From contig LT827128.1 of assembly GCA_900170005.1 (NCBI GenBank), forward strand, positions 3,778,168 through 3,842,167: DNA of 64,000 nt, in the 5' to 3' direction. This document shows positions 8,693-16,657 of the stretch, piece after piece; the stretch's first letter is position 1, and each line of letters opens with the position of its first letter. This DNA comes from Gordonibacter massiliensis (ex Traore et al. 2017). Lineage in GTDB: Bacteria; Actinomycetota; Coriobacteriia; Coriobacteriales; Eggerthellaceae. Under the pieces are notes generated by a model. That model saw nothing but the letters and a program-made list of their open reading frames with translations. It did no database searches and had not been told where the DNA came from. The translations under genes were made by a program, and so were the position numbers.

Positions 8693-9274
8693 CTAGCTCA
8701 CGGCTTCCTTGATGATGCGGCGCAGCTCGTCGATGCCTTCGCCCTTCGCGGACGACGTCACCACCATCGGCGCGTCCTGGCCCAGTTCCAGCTGGCGCTT
8801 GAGCGCGGCCTTCTGCTTGATCTGCTGCTGGCGGGAGAGCTTGTCGGCTTTCGTGAGCGCCACGACGAAGGGAAGGTCGGCCTCGCGCAAGAACCGTATC
8901 ATGTTCTCGTCCAAATCCGACGCCGCATGGCGGATGTCCACGAGCGCCACCACGAGCGCGAAGTCGCGATCTTGGTTGAAGTAGCCCTCGATGAGCTCCG
9001 ACCAGCGTTCCTTTTCCGATTTCGACACCTTGGCGTAGCCGTATCCCGGCAGGTCCACGAAGCGCGCGCCGTCGCCGGCGAAGAAGTTGATGGTGGCCGT
9101 CTTGCCGGGCGTCTGCGACACTTTGGCCAGGCCCTTGCGGTTGAACAGCTTGTTCAGCAGGGACGACTTTCCCACGTTCGACCGACCCGAGAACGCCACC
9201 TCGGGCATCGTCGAGGGCTCCAGCTGGGCCGACGTGCCGAACGATCGCTCGAACGAAACGTTGTTGAAGTTCAT
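8693..9274 (-). CDS. engB: Ribosome-biogenesis GTPase EngB (YsxC/YihA)
   Basis: EngB is an essential small GTPase that assists maturation of the large ribosomal subunit. The 193-residue protein shows the TrmE-Era-EngA-EngB set: G1 GRSNVGKS, G2 region TPGKTATINFF, G3 DLPGYGYA, G4 TKADK and G5 SSAKGEG. Length is normal. The ATG at 9272-9274 has an AGGAG-type ribosome site just upstream on the minus strand. It is transcribed away from the DUF454/ABC operon, so the 9275-9514 gap is a divergent promoter region. Confidence 0.96.
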   Translation of the reverse strand: MNFNNVSFERSFGTSAQLEPSTMPEVAFSGRSNVGKSSLLNKLFNRKGLAKVSQTPGKTATINFFAGDGARFVDLPGYGYAKVSKSEKERWSELIEGYFNQDRDFALVVALVDIRHAASDLDENMIRFLREADLPFVVALTKADKLSRQQQIKQKAALKRQLELGQDAPMVVTSSAKGEGIDELRRIIKEAVS

Positions 9275-9429
9275 GCTGCGCTCCTAACCGTTGGGAAGGC
9301 GGGCGCGAGGGCTCCACCCGTTCGTCTATGGTACCGGAACCCTGCCGGATGCGCGGCGAGAACCGATGTCCCGCCGTGTTTTTCCATGTCCCGCAGCTCG
9401 ACCCTGGCCCACAAAGAAATTACCCAAGG

Positions 9430-9488
9430 TTTACTTTTTGCACAGGTTTCGCTATCATGCCAATAAGTTACCCATAGTAAACTATGGG
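9430..9488 (+). promoter_or_regulatory. Promoter and palindromic operator of the DUF454-ABC operon
   Basis: TTTACT (9430-9435), a 17-bp spacer and TATCAT (9453-9458) form a plausible promoter in an AT-rich pocket. Immediately downstream lies a perfect dyad, CCCATAGT-AA-ACTATGGG (9471-9488). Its left end, TTACCCA, is repeated at 9419-9425 in front of the -35. This arrangement suggests a repressor operator over the transcription start. No regulator gene is adjacent in this window. Confidence 0.5.
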
Positions 9489-9740
9489 GCGAACGGAGCG
9501 AAACGGAGGAATGGATGAAGGAGACCGAAGCCACGCGCGCGAACGCGGCATCGCGGGAGATCGACGGCGTCGAGGGCGCATCGTGCGGTTGCGAAGCCGA
9601 GTCGACCCGGGCGGAAAGGGGCGCCTGCGATTCCCGGGACGCCGGCCCGGCGCGCGAGGCGAGGCCGCGCGGCGGCAAGGCTGCGCGCGCTCTGGGCGGC
9701 GGGCGGGTTCGCCGCGTTCGGGCTCGGCGCGCTCGGCGCC

Positions 9741-10136
9741 GTGCTGCCCATCCTGCCGACCACCCCGTTCCTTTTGGTTGCGGCGTTCTGCTTCACGCGC
9801 AGCTCCGAGCGTTCGCGCGCGTGGTTCCGCAGGACGAAGCTGTACCGCGCGGTGCTCGAAGGCTACGTGGCCAAGCGGTCGATGACTGTGAAGGCCAAAC
9901 TTTCCTTGCTCGTGCCCATCACGGCCGTGCTGGCCGTTTCGTTCGCGCTCATGGGCTCGGTGCCCGCGGGCCGGGTGGTCGTGGCCGTCGTATGGGCGGC
10001 GCACGTCGTCTACTTCGGATTCGTCGTCAAGACCGACCGGACGGCCGCCGCCTCGCCGAAGGCCGCCGAGGAGCATGCCGCGCTCGAGCGGGCACGCGCG
10101 TCCGCGACGCTGCGAACCGACGGGGAAGGGGCCTAG
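9741..10136 (+). CDS. DUF454 (YbaN-like) membrane protein, 5' end apparently frameshifted
   Basis: The product has the DUF454 hallmark VLPILPTTPFLLVAAFCF, followed by RSSERSRAWF and two hydrophobic stretches; it is a small inner-membrane protein of unknown function. The family's usual N-terminus (ALWAAGGFAAFGLGALGAVLP) is encoded in this frame just upstream, from about 9684. However, no ATG, GTG or TTG exists in frame before 9741. In the +2 frame, an ATG at 9515 with GGAGGA ahead of it opens a credible coding stretch ending near 9680. A one-base indel would therefore join 9515-9680 to this frame. The gene is either frameshifted or started at a non-canonical codon. It lies 7 bp upstream of the ABC exporter. 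Confidence 0.65.
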   Translation: MLPILPTTPFLLVAAFCFTRSSERSRAWFRRTKLYRAVLEGYVAKRSMTVKAKLSLLVPITAVLAVSFALMGSVPAGRVVVAVVWAAHVVYFGFVVKTDRTAAASPKAAEEHAALERARASATLRTDGEGA

Positions 10137-10143
10137 GCGCGCC

Positions 10144-13100
10144 ATGTTCGACAAGAGACTGCTCGCCCTCGTGCCGTCGGCGCTCAAGTTCATTGTGGCC
10201 GACGTGGCGTTCCAATGGGTCGGCCTTCTGGCCAACATAGCCCTGTTCCTTCTCATCGGCTCGTTCTTGCAGGGCCTGCTCGCAGGCGGGGCCGACGTCT
10301 CGGCCTCGGTCGAGCTGGCCGCCGCGGCCGCGCTGGCCGTGGTCGTGCGCATGGCCTGCCAGACGCTTGCCCAGCGCATGGGCCTGGCCGCGAGCGAGGT
10401 CGCCAAGCGCGTCGCGCGCCAAGAGGTGTACGACAAGCTCGTGCGCCTGGGTCCCTCGTACCGGGAGCGCGTATCCACGAGCGAGGCCGTGCAGATCAGC
10501 GTGGAGGGCACCGAGCAGCTGGAGAGCTACTTCGGGTCGTACCTGCCGCAGCTCTTCTACGCGGTGCTGGCCCCGCTCACGCTCTTCGCCTGCCTGGCCC
10601 CGCTGTCGCTGCCCCCGGCCGTAGCGCTGCTCGTGTGCGTGCCCTTCATCCCCGCCTCCATCATGGCGATCCAGAAGGTGGCCAAGCGCACGATGAAGAA
10701 CTACTGGGGGTCCTACACCGATCTGGGCGGCATGTTCCTCGAGGATATCCAGGGCCTTGCCACCCTCAAGATCTACCAAGCCGACGGGCGCGCCCACGAG
10801 CGCATGAACGCCCAGGCGGAGGGCTTTCGGCGCGCCACCATGCGCCTTTTGCGCATGCAGCTGAACTCCATCACCGTCATGGACCTGTTCGCCTTCGGCG
10901 GCGCGGCGGTGGGCATCGCCGTGGTTCTGGGGCAGTACGCGGCGGGTGCGGTGGCGTTCGGCGCGGCGTTCTCCATCGTGTTTTTGTCGGCCGAGTTCTT
11001 CCTGCCTTTGCGCACGCTGGGCTCGTTCTTCCATACCGCCATGAACGGCATGGCGGCCGCCGACAAGATGTTCGCCATCTTGGACGTGCCGGAGGAGCGC
11101 GACGGCGCGCGTTCCGTCGATCCGGCGCGTGCCGGTATCGTGTGCCGGGGCGTGGGCTACTCGTTCGACGGCGAGCGCGCGGTGCTTGCCGACGTGGATT
11201 TCGAGGCCCCGGCCGGCGGCTTCGTGGGCGTGGTGGGCGAGAGCGGCTCGGGCAAGTCCACGCTGGCCGGCATCGTCACCGGAGCGAACGCCGCCTACGA
11301 GGGCGCGGTGGAGCTGGGCGGCATCGACCTGCGCGACGTCTCGCGCGCGTCGCTGCGCGAGACGGTGACGGCCGTGTCGTTCGACAGCTACCTGTTCAAG
11401 GGCACCATCCGCTCGAATCTGCTGTTGGCGAAGCCGGCGGCCGCCGACGAAGAGCTCTGGAACGCGCTCTCGCGCTGCCGCCTGGACGCCTTCGTGCGCG
11501 AGGCGGGAGGGTTGGACGCGCCCGTGGCCGAGGCGGGGCGGAACCTGTCGGGCGGCCAGCGGCAACGGCTGGCCATGGCGCGGGCGCTGCTGCACGACGC
11601 GCCCGTGTACCTGCTGGACGAGGCCACGTCGAACATCGACGCCGAGAGCGAGAACGCCATCATCGAGCTCGTGCGCGAGCTCGCCCGAGAAAAGACCGTC
11701 GTCATGATCTCGCACCGCCTGTCGGCCCTGCACGGAGCCGATCGCATCTACGTGCTGGAGGACGGCCGCGTGGCCGAGTCCGGCACGCACGACGAGCTGG
11801 CCGCTGCCGGCGGCCCCTACGCGCGGATGTGGGGGCAGCAGGCCGAGCTCGAGGCGTTCGGCCGCGGCGAGGTCGCGAACGCCGATCGCGCCGGAACGGA
11901 GGTCGCGGGCGCGCGCTGCGCCGACCCGGGGGCTGCAGGCGCGTTTGCGGAGGATACGGACGCTGAGGCGAGTCCTTCCGTCTCCGCTGCTGCGGATTCC
12001 GCCACCCCCTCCTCGAAAACCTACCTTTCCGCTTCGCCGGAATTCGAGGAAGTTGCCGCTGCGGCCGGCGCATCGCCCTCCGGCCGCGCCGCCTCCGCGA
12101 GCGAAGCCCCGCGCCGCTCGCATCTGTCGGTCATGCTGCGCCTAGTGGGGCTCACTCGTCCGCTGCTGCCCGTTATGGCGTTGGCCGTGGCCTTGGGCGT
12201 CGCCGGCTTCGCGGCGGCCATCTTCCTCACCGTGTTCGCCGCCTACGCGCTGCTCGACCTGGCCGGCCTGCCGCAGCCTGTCGCCGCGGGCGCGGCGATC
12301 GCGGCCCTGGCCGTGTGCGGCGTCGTGCGCGGTCCTTTGCGCTACGGCGAGCAGCTGTGCAACCACTATTTGGCGTTCCGCATCCTCGCGCTCGTGCGCG
12401 ACCGCGTGTTCGCGGCCCTGCGCCGTTTGGCCCCCGCGAAGCTGGAGGGGCGCGACAAGGGCGACCTCGTGTCGCTCGTCACGTCCGACGTGGAGCTGCT
12501 GGAGGTGTTCTACGCCCACACCTTGTCGCCGGCGGTCATCGCGCTGGTCGTGTCGGCGGGCATGACGGCGTTCATCGGGTTCCAGTCGCCGGTGTTGGGC
12601 GGCGTGGCGTTGGCGTCGTACGCGGTCGTGGGGGTGGTCGTGCCCTTCGTCGCATCGAAAGCCAGCGGACGGGCGGGCCACGTTGTGCGCGACCGCATCG
12701 GCGACATGAACGCATTCGTGCTGGACAGCCTGCGCGGCTTGGCCGAGACGCTGCAGTACGGCCGCGCCGCGGACCGCGCCCGCGAGCTGGACGAGCGCAT
12801 GGCGGACCTGGCCGGCGTCGAGCGGCGCCTCAAGGGCGGCACCGCGCTGTTCATGGCGCTGACGGGTGCGCTCGTGGTCACGTGCGACGTGGTCATGCTG
12901 CTCGTTTCGGCGGCGCTCGTGGGGCAAGGGACCATCGACGCCGGCGCCGCCGTGCTGGCGACCTCCGCGCTCATGTCGTCGTTCGGGCCGGTCATAGCCG
13001 TGGCCAACCTGGGCTCCACGCTGCAGCAGACGCTGGCCTCGGGTGCGCGCGTCATCGACCTTCTGGACGAGCGCCCGCAGACCGACGAGGTGCTCGCGGG

Positions 13101-13767
13101 CGTGGACCTCGGCGGCTTCGACGGAGCGGCCGCGCGTCACGTGGACTTCTCCTACGGCGGCGCGCGCGTGCTCGAGCAGGTGGACGTGCGCATCGAGCCG
13201 GGCGAGATCGTGCGCGTGGCGGGTCGCAGCGGCGCGGGCAAGTCCACGCTGCTGAAGCTGTTCATGCGGTTCTGGGACGCCGAGAAGGGCGTCGTGGAGG
13301 TTTCGGGTTGCGACGTGCGGCGCGTCGACACCGCCAGCTTGCGTGCAGCGGAAGGGTTCATGACCCAGGAAACGCACCTGTTCGAGGGCACGGTTCGCGA
13401 CAACCTCGTGCTCGCGCGCCCCGACGCCACCGACGAGCAGCTGGCCGACGCCTGCGCGAAGGCGTCGCTCGCGGGCTTCGTCGAGCGCCTGCCGCAGGGG
13501 CTCGACACGCCGGTGGGCGAGTTGGGCGACGCGCTTTCGGGCGGAGAGCGCCAGCGCATCGGCCTGGCGCGCGTGTTCCTGCACGACGCCCCCTTCGTGC
13601 TGCTCGACGAGCCCACGAGCAACCTCGACAGCCTGAACGAGGCCGCGGTGCTGCGCGCGCTGGCCGACAACCGTGCCGGCAAGACCGTGCTCCTCGTCAG
13701 CCACCGCGCCTCGGCCGCCGCCGTGGCCGACCGCACCTACTCCGTGGAGCGCGGCCGCGTGTCGTAG
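10144..13767 (+). CDS. Fused double ABC exporter (CydDC-like, TMD-NBD-TMD-NBD)
   Basis: A 1,207-residue single chain contains two complete exporter half-units. Unit 1 has six membrane segments (about 15-320) and an ATPase with Walker A GESGSGKST (about 366) and signature LSGGQRQRLAMARALL. A ~95-residue Ala/Ser/Glu-rich linker (about 590-685) leads to unit 2, with six further segments and an ATPase with GRSGAGKST (about 1027) and LSGGERQRIGLARVFL. Both have D-loop aspartates (LLDEATSNID, LLDEPTSNLD). CydD and CydC, which export thiols and bind heme for cytochrome bd assembly, are the nearest well-known heterodimer; here the halves are fused. The substrate is not shown by sequence. The start ATG 10144 is 7 bp after the DUF454 stop, with GGAAGG upstream. 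Confidence 0.85.
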   Translation: MFDKRLLALVPSALKFIVADVAFQWVGLLANIALFLLIGSFLQGLLAGGADVSASVELAAAAALAVVVRMACQTLAQRMGLAASEVAKRVARQEVYDKLVRLGPSYRERVSTSEAVQISVEGTEQLESYFGSYLPQLFYAVLAPLTLFACLAPLSLPPAVALLVCVPFIPASIMAIQKVAKRTMKNYWGSYTDLGGMFLEDIQGLATLKIYQADGRAHERMNAQAEGFRRATMRLLRMQLNSITVMDLFAFGGAAVGIAVVLGQYAAGAVAFGAAFSIVFLSAEFFLPLRTLGSFFHTAMNGMAAADKMFAILDVPEERDGARSVDPARAGIVCRGVGYSFDGERAVLADVDFEAPAGGFVGVVGESGSGKSTLAGIVTGANAAYEGAVELGGIDLRDVSRASLRETVTAVSFDSYLFKGTIRSNLLLAKPAAADEELWNALSRCRLDAFVREAGGLDAPVAEAGRNLSGGQRQRLAMARALLHDAPVYLLDEATSNIDAESENAIIELVRELAREKTVVMISHRLSALHGADRIYVLEDGRVAESGTHDELAAAGGPYARMWGQQAELEAFGRGEVANADRAGTEVAGARCADPGAAGAFAEDTDAEASPSVSAAADSATPSSKTYLSASPEFEEVAAAAGASPSGRAASASEAPRRSHLSVMLRLVGLTRPLLPVMALAVALGVAGFAAAIFLTVFAAYALLDLAGLPQPVAAGAAIAALAVCGVVRGPLRYGEQLCNHYLAFRILALVRDRVFAALRRLAPAKLEGRDKGDLVSLVTSDVELLEVFYAHTLSPAVIALVVSAGMTAFIGFQSPVLGGVALASYAVVGVVVPFVASKASGRAGHVVRDRIGDMNAFVLDSLRGLAETLQYGRAADRARELDERMADLAGVERRLKGGTALFMALTGALVVTCDVVMLLVSAALVGQGTIDAGAAVLATSALMSSFGPVIAVANLGSTLQQTLASGARVIDLLDERPQTDEVLAGVDLGGFDGAAARHVDFSYGGARVLEQVDVRIEPGEIVRVAGRSGAGKSTLLKLFMRFWDAEKGVVEVSGCDVRRVDTASLRAAEGFMTQETHLFEGTVRDNLVLARPDATDEQLADACAKASLAGFVERLPQGLDTPVGELGDALSGGERQRIGLARVFLHDAPFVLLDEPTSNLDSLNEAAVLRALADNRAGKTVLLVSHRASAAAVADRTYSVERGRVS

Positions 13768-13836
13768 GCCGCGCGCGGACGGCGGGCCCGCGCCGATCCC
13801 GGCTTGGCGACAGGGGGGGGGAGGGGGCTTCGAAAC

Positions 13837-13986
13837 GCACGCTTTTCGCCGCAATGTTGCGTTGAAGGGGCGGCGCGCGTCGCCTCAACGCTTCGTCGCT
13901 TGCGTTTTCGCAGGTCGGCAATCGTCGGAGTGCGCCTTCGGGCTCGAGGGCACCTCGAATACGCAACATTGCGGCAGATAACGTGC
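13837..13986. repeat. Palindromic intergenic element with 14-bp perfect ends
   Basis: GCCGCAATGTTGCG (13848-13861) and its exact complement (13962-13975) bound the core. Pairing extends imperfectly to 13837 and 13986. The element lies in the 464-bp gap between the ABC exporter and rpsB, together with a G-rich run (G9 then G5) at 13813-13827. I see no gene in the gap. Confidence 0.6.
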
Positions 13987-14088
13987 AGAAAGCCTCACCG
14001 TCGCTGCGCTCGGCCGACGCGCCCGCATGTTGGCGGCGCTCGCAAGCGGCCGTGCGTGCGGTTTTTCCGCGCCGGCGCGCGCAGGGGG

Positions 14089-14116
14089 TTGCAATCGAGG
14101 GGCGCTGTGGTAAGAT
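14089..14116 (+). promoter_or_regulatory. Promoter of rpsB-tsf
   Basis: TTGCAA (14089-14094), a 16-bp spacer and TAAGAT (14111-14116) with an upstream TGG extension form a good sigma-70-type promoter. It lies about 115 bp before rpsB. The long leader could carry the S2 autoregulatory site known in other bacteria, but I cannot identify it. Confidence 0.6.
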
Positions 14117-14231
14117 TCAACAGTTTCTAATTACGCATGCTTGCGCGACCCGCGTCCGCCAGTGGCCAACCGAAAAAGGCTGCGGATACCGGGGATGACC
14201 GCAGGCAGAGGACTAACGAATGGAGAGAGCA

Positions 14232-15062
14232 ATGACGAAAGTCAGCATTCAGACGCTGCTCGACGCGGGCAGCCACTTCGGCCATCAGACGCGCCGTTGG
14301 AACCCCAAGATGAAGCCCTACATCTTCGGCAGCCGCGGCGACATCTACATCATCGACCTCAAGCAGACGCTCTACGGCCTGGACGCGGCCTACACGTTCG
14401 TGTCCGAGATCGCCCGCAAGGGCGGCACCGTGCTGTTCGTGGGCACGAAGAAGCAGGCCCAGGAGGCCGTGGCCGACGCCGCCAACAAGTGCGGCATGCC
14501 CTACGTGAACGCTCGCTGGCTCGGCGGCATGCTCACGAACTTCGTCACCATCCGCTCCCGCGTGACCCGCATGGAGGAGCTGGAGGCCATGGAGGCCGAC
14601 GGCCGCATGGCGGTGCTGCCGAAGAAGGAGCAGATCCTGCTGCGCAAGGAGCTGGGCAAGCTGCAGACGAACCTCAACGGCATCCGCAACATGAAGCGCG
14701 TGCCCGACGCCATCTTCGTCATCGACACGAACCGCGAGACCATCGCCATCCACGAGGCCCGTCGCCTGAACATCCCCGTGGTGGGCACGCTCGACACGAA
14801 CTGCGACCCGGACGACGTCGATTTCGGCATCCCGGCGAACGACGACGCCATCCGCTCCGTGCGCCTGCTGGCCGACTTCGTGGCCGACGCCGTGATCGCG
14901 GGCGTGGGCGTGCCGGTGACGGCCGCCGAGATCGCCGCCCCGGCTGCCGCCGAGGCCGCTCCCGCCGCCGAGGCTGCCCCGGCCCCCGAGGCCGCTGCGC
15001 CCGAGGCCGCTCCGGCCGCCGAAGCCGCCCCCGAGGCCGCTGCCGCTCCCGCCGCCGAATAG
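14232..15062 (+). CDS. rpsB: Small-subunit ribosomal protein S2 (uS2)
   Basis: S2 binds the head-body junction of the 30S subunit. The 276-residue product begins with the conserved [20 protein letters not shown] and contains the [27 protein letters not shown] region. The last ~45 residues are an Ala/Glu/Pro-rich tail, common in high-GC Actinobacteria and beyond the E. coli length. I prefer ATG 14232 (protein MTKVSIQ...) because GGAGAG sits 4-5 bases before it and it matches the family N-terminus. The in-frame ATG 14220 would add MERA. It is followed by tsf, the usual rpsB-tsf operon. Confidence 0.96.
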   Translation: MTKVSIQTLLDAGSHFGHQTRRWNPKMKPYIFGSRGDIYIIDLKQTLYGLDAAYTFVSEIARKGGTVLFVGTKKQAQEAVADAANKCGMPYVNARWLGGMLTNFVTIRSRVTRMEELEAMEADGRMAVLPKKEQILLRKELGKLQTNLNGIRNMKRVPDAIFVIDTNRETIAIHEARRLNIPVVGTLDTNCDPDDVDFGIPANDDAIRSVRLLADFVADAVIAGVGVPVTAAEIAAPAAAEAAPAAEAAPAPEAAAPEAAPAAEAAPEAAAAPAAE

Positions 15063-15203
15063 GCTGCTGCGGCGAACCTGCGCTCCGCCGCCGGCGGTCC
15101 GCAGGCATTTCGAACGTTAAGAGACGCGCCCTCATCCCGGTTCGGCCTGAGGGCGCTTCCGCCCGGTGCCGCCTGCGCGGCGCCGTAGAGAGAAAGGATC
15201 AAC

Positions 15204-16070
15204 GTGGCTGACATCACCGCATCCATGGTCAAGGAGCTCCGCGAGATGACCGGCGCCGGCATGATGGAGTGCAAGAAGGCGCTTGTCGAGGCCGAGGGCG
15301 ACCTGGACAAGGCCGTCGACGTGCTGCGCACCCGCGGTCTGGCCGCCGTCGCCAAGAAGGCCGGCCGCGCCACCAACGAGGGCACGGTCATGGCCATCGT
15401 CTCCGATGACGCGAAAACCGGCGCCGTCGTCGAGCTGAACTGCGAGACCGACTTCGTGGGCATGAACGACAAGTTCAAGGCCTACGCCGAGAAGATCGCG
15501 AACGCCGCGCTGGCCGCCAAGCCGGCCGACCTCGACGCGCTCAAGGCCGTCGACGCCGACGGCGAGACGGTCGAGGCCGTGGTCACCGACGCCATCCACA
15601 CGCTCGGCGAGAACATCCAGCTCGCCCGCTTCGCGGTGGTGGAGGGCGGCGCCGTGTCGTCCTACATCCACGGCGGCGGCAAGATCGGCGTGCTCGTGCA
15701 GTTCGACGTGGAGGGCATCGACCCCGCGTCCGACGGCTTCAAGCAGTACGGCCGCGACGTGGCCATGCAGGTGGCCGCCGCCGCGCCGGTCGCCGCGACC
15801 CGCGACTCCGTCGACCCGGCCATCGTCGAGCACGAGAAGGCCATCTACATGGCTCAGGCCGCCGAGTCCGGCAAGCCCGAGGCCATCCAGGAGAAGATGG
15901 CCGTGGGCCGTCTGGAGAAGTTCTTCAAGGAGAGCACCCTCACCGAGCAGGCCTACGTGAAGAACCCGGACCAGACCGTGGCCGAGTACACCGCCGAGGT
16001 CGCCAAGAACCTGGGCGGCGAGATCAAGATCGTCGACTTCAAGCGCTTCGTGCTTGGGGAAGAGGCGTAG
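15204..16070 (+). CDS. tsf: Elongation factor Ts
   Basis: EF-Ts exchanges GDP for GTP on EF-Tu. The 288-residue protein has the N-terminal UBA-like segment with VKELREMTGAGMMECKKAL, the core motif VELNCETDFVGMND and a C-terminal VKNPDQTVAEY segment. Length is typical for the two-subdomain form. The start is GTG 15204 after GAGAAAGGA. The 141-bp gap from rpsB contains no clear terminator, so co-transcription is likely; a strong terminator follows. Confidence 0.97.
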   Translation: MADITASMVKELREMTGAGMMECKKALVEAEGDLDKAVDVLRTRGLAAVAKKAGRATNEGTVMAIVSDDAKTGAVVELNCETDFVGMNDKFKAYAEKIANAALAAKPADLDALKAVDADGETVEAVVTDAIHTLGENIQLARFAVVEGGAVSSYIHGGGKIGVLVQFDVEGIDPASDGFKQYGRDVAMQVAAAAPVAATRDSVDPAIVEHEKAIYMAQAAESGKPEAIQEKMAVGRLEKFFKESTLTEQAYVKNPDQTVAEYTAEVAKNLGGEIKIVDFKRFVLGEEA

Positions 16071-16097
16071 GGTTCGTTCAACGCATCGAGTTGTCGC

Positions 16098-16127
16098 AGG
16101 ACCCGGGAGAGATCCCGGGTCCTTTTT
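16098..16127 (+). terminator. Intrinsic terminator of rpsB-tsf
   Basis: AGGACCCGGGA (16098-16108) pairs perfectly with TCCCGGGTCCT (16113-16123) across a GAGA loop, followed by a T5 run. This is the cleanest classical terminator in the window. Confidence 0.9.
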
Positions 16128-16241
16128 CGTAGGGGCGGGCTGCTGCCCTCCCGGTGCGGTCGGTGCGGGCGAAGCCGCCCGTGCGGCGAGCGCATCGTAG
16201 GGCCGGCCACGGGAAGGGCGATCGGCGCGCGGGCCTGGCCG

Positions 16242-16401
16242 GGGTTGTATTGGAAGCCGCAAAAACATGCGCCCTCCGAGGCCGCCCTGTAGGGCAAGGG
16301 TTCTACCCTTGCCGTCAACCTGCGGAAACGTTGCCTGTTGAGCGGCAAGGGCAGAGCCCTTGCCCTACAAAGCAAGCGAAGCGGCGCTTTCGATGCAACC
16401 C
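16242..16401. repeat. Palindromic intergenic element, family A (copy 2)
   Basis: Imperfect ends (GGGTTGTATTGGAAGCCGC and its partner before 16401) enclose nested inverted blocks. One is GTAGGGCAAGGGTTCTACCC (16289-16308); another is the 50-base segment 16319-16368, the reverse complement (about 90%) of 6263-6312. A separate short palindrome, GTAGGGGCGCTCTGGAGAGC, lies downstream at 16461-16480. The 587-bp gap between tsf and murA carries only these repeats, the tsf terminator and a murA promoter. Confidence 0.65.
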
Positions 16402-16524
16402 TGTCGCTGCGCTCGCCCGCCGGGCGCGACTTGGACGGCAGTTTTCGCGCTTGCGCGCGTAGGGGCGCTCTGGAGAGCGCCCCTCCGTACCCTCCCTGCC
16501 GTTCGCTCCTTCTGCTTTCGTTGT

Positions 16525-16561
16525 GAAGGCCCGCTTCGCGCGGGCCTTCGGTTCCTATAAT
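16525..16561 (+). promoter_or_regulatory. Hairpin and TATAAT box before murA
   Basis: A 10-bp stem, GAAGGCCCGC (16525-16534) with GCGGGCCTTC (16540-16549), is followed at once by TATAAT (16556-16561). The hairpin would isolate murA from upstream transcripts. The hexamer is a likely -10, but no good -35 is seen. Confidence 0.4.
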
Positions 16562-16657
16562 GGACGGATGACGATACCACCGCGCCGCGAGGGCGGCGCG
16601 CGGACGATAGACGAGCGAAGGCCCGGCCGTCGCAGGCCCGGGCGCGAAGGAACACCC

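Noticed and set aside
13813-13827. G9-A-G5 run as a phase-variable tract or quadruplex
   Set aside because: It lies in an intergenic region away from any start codon or promoter, so no switching role can be argued, unlike the G10 tract at 36166.
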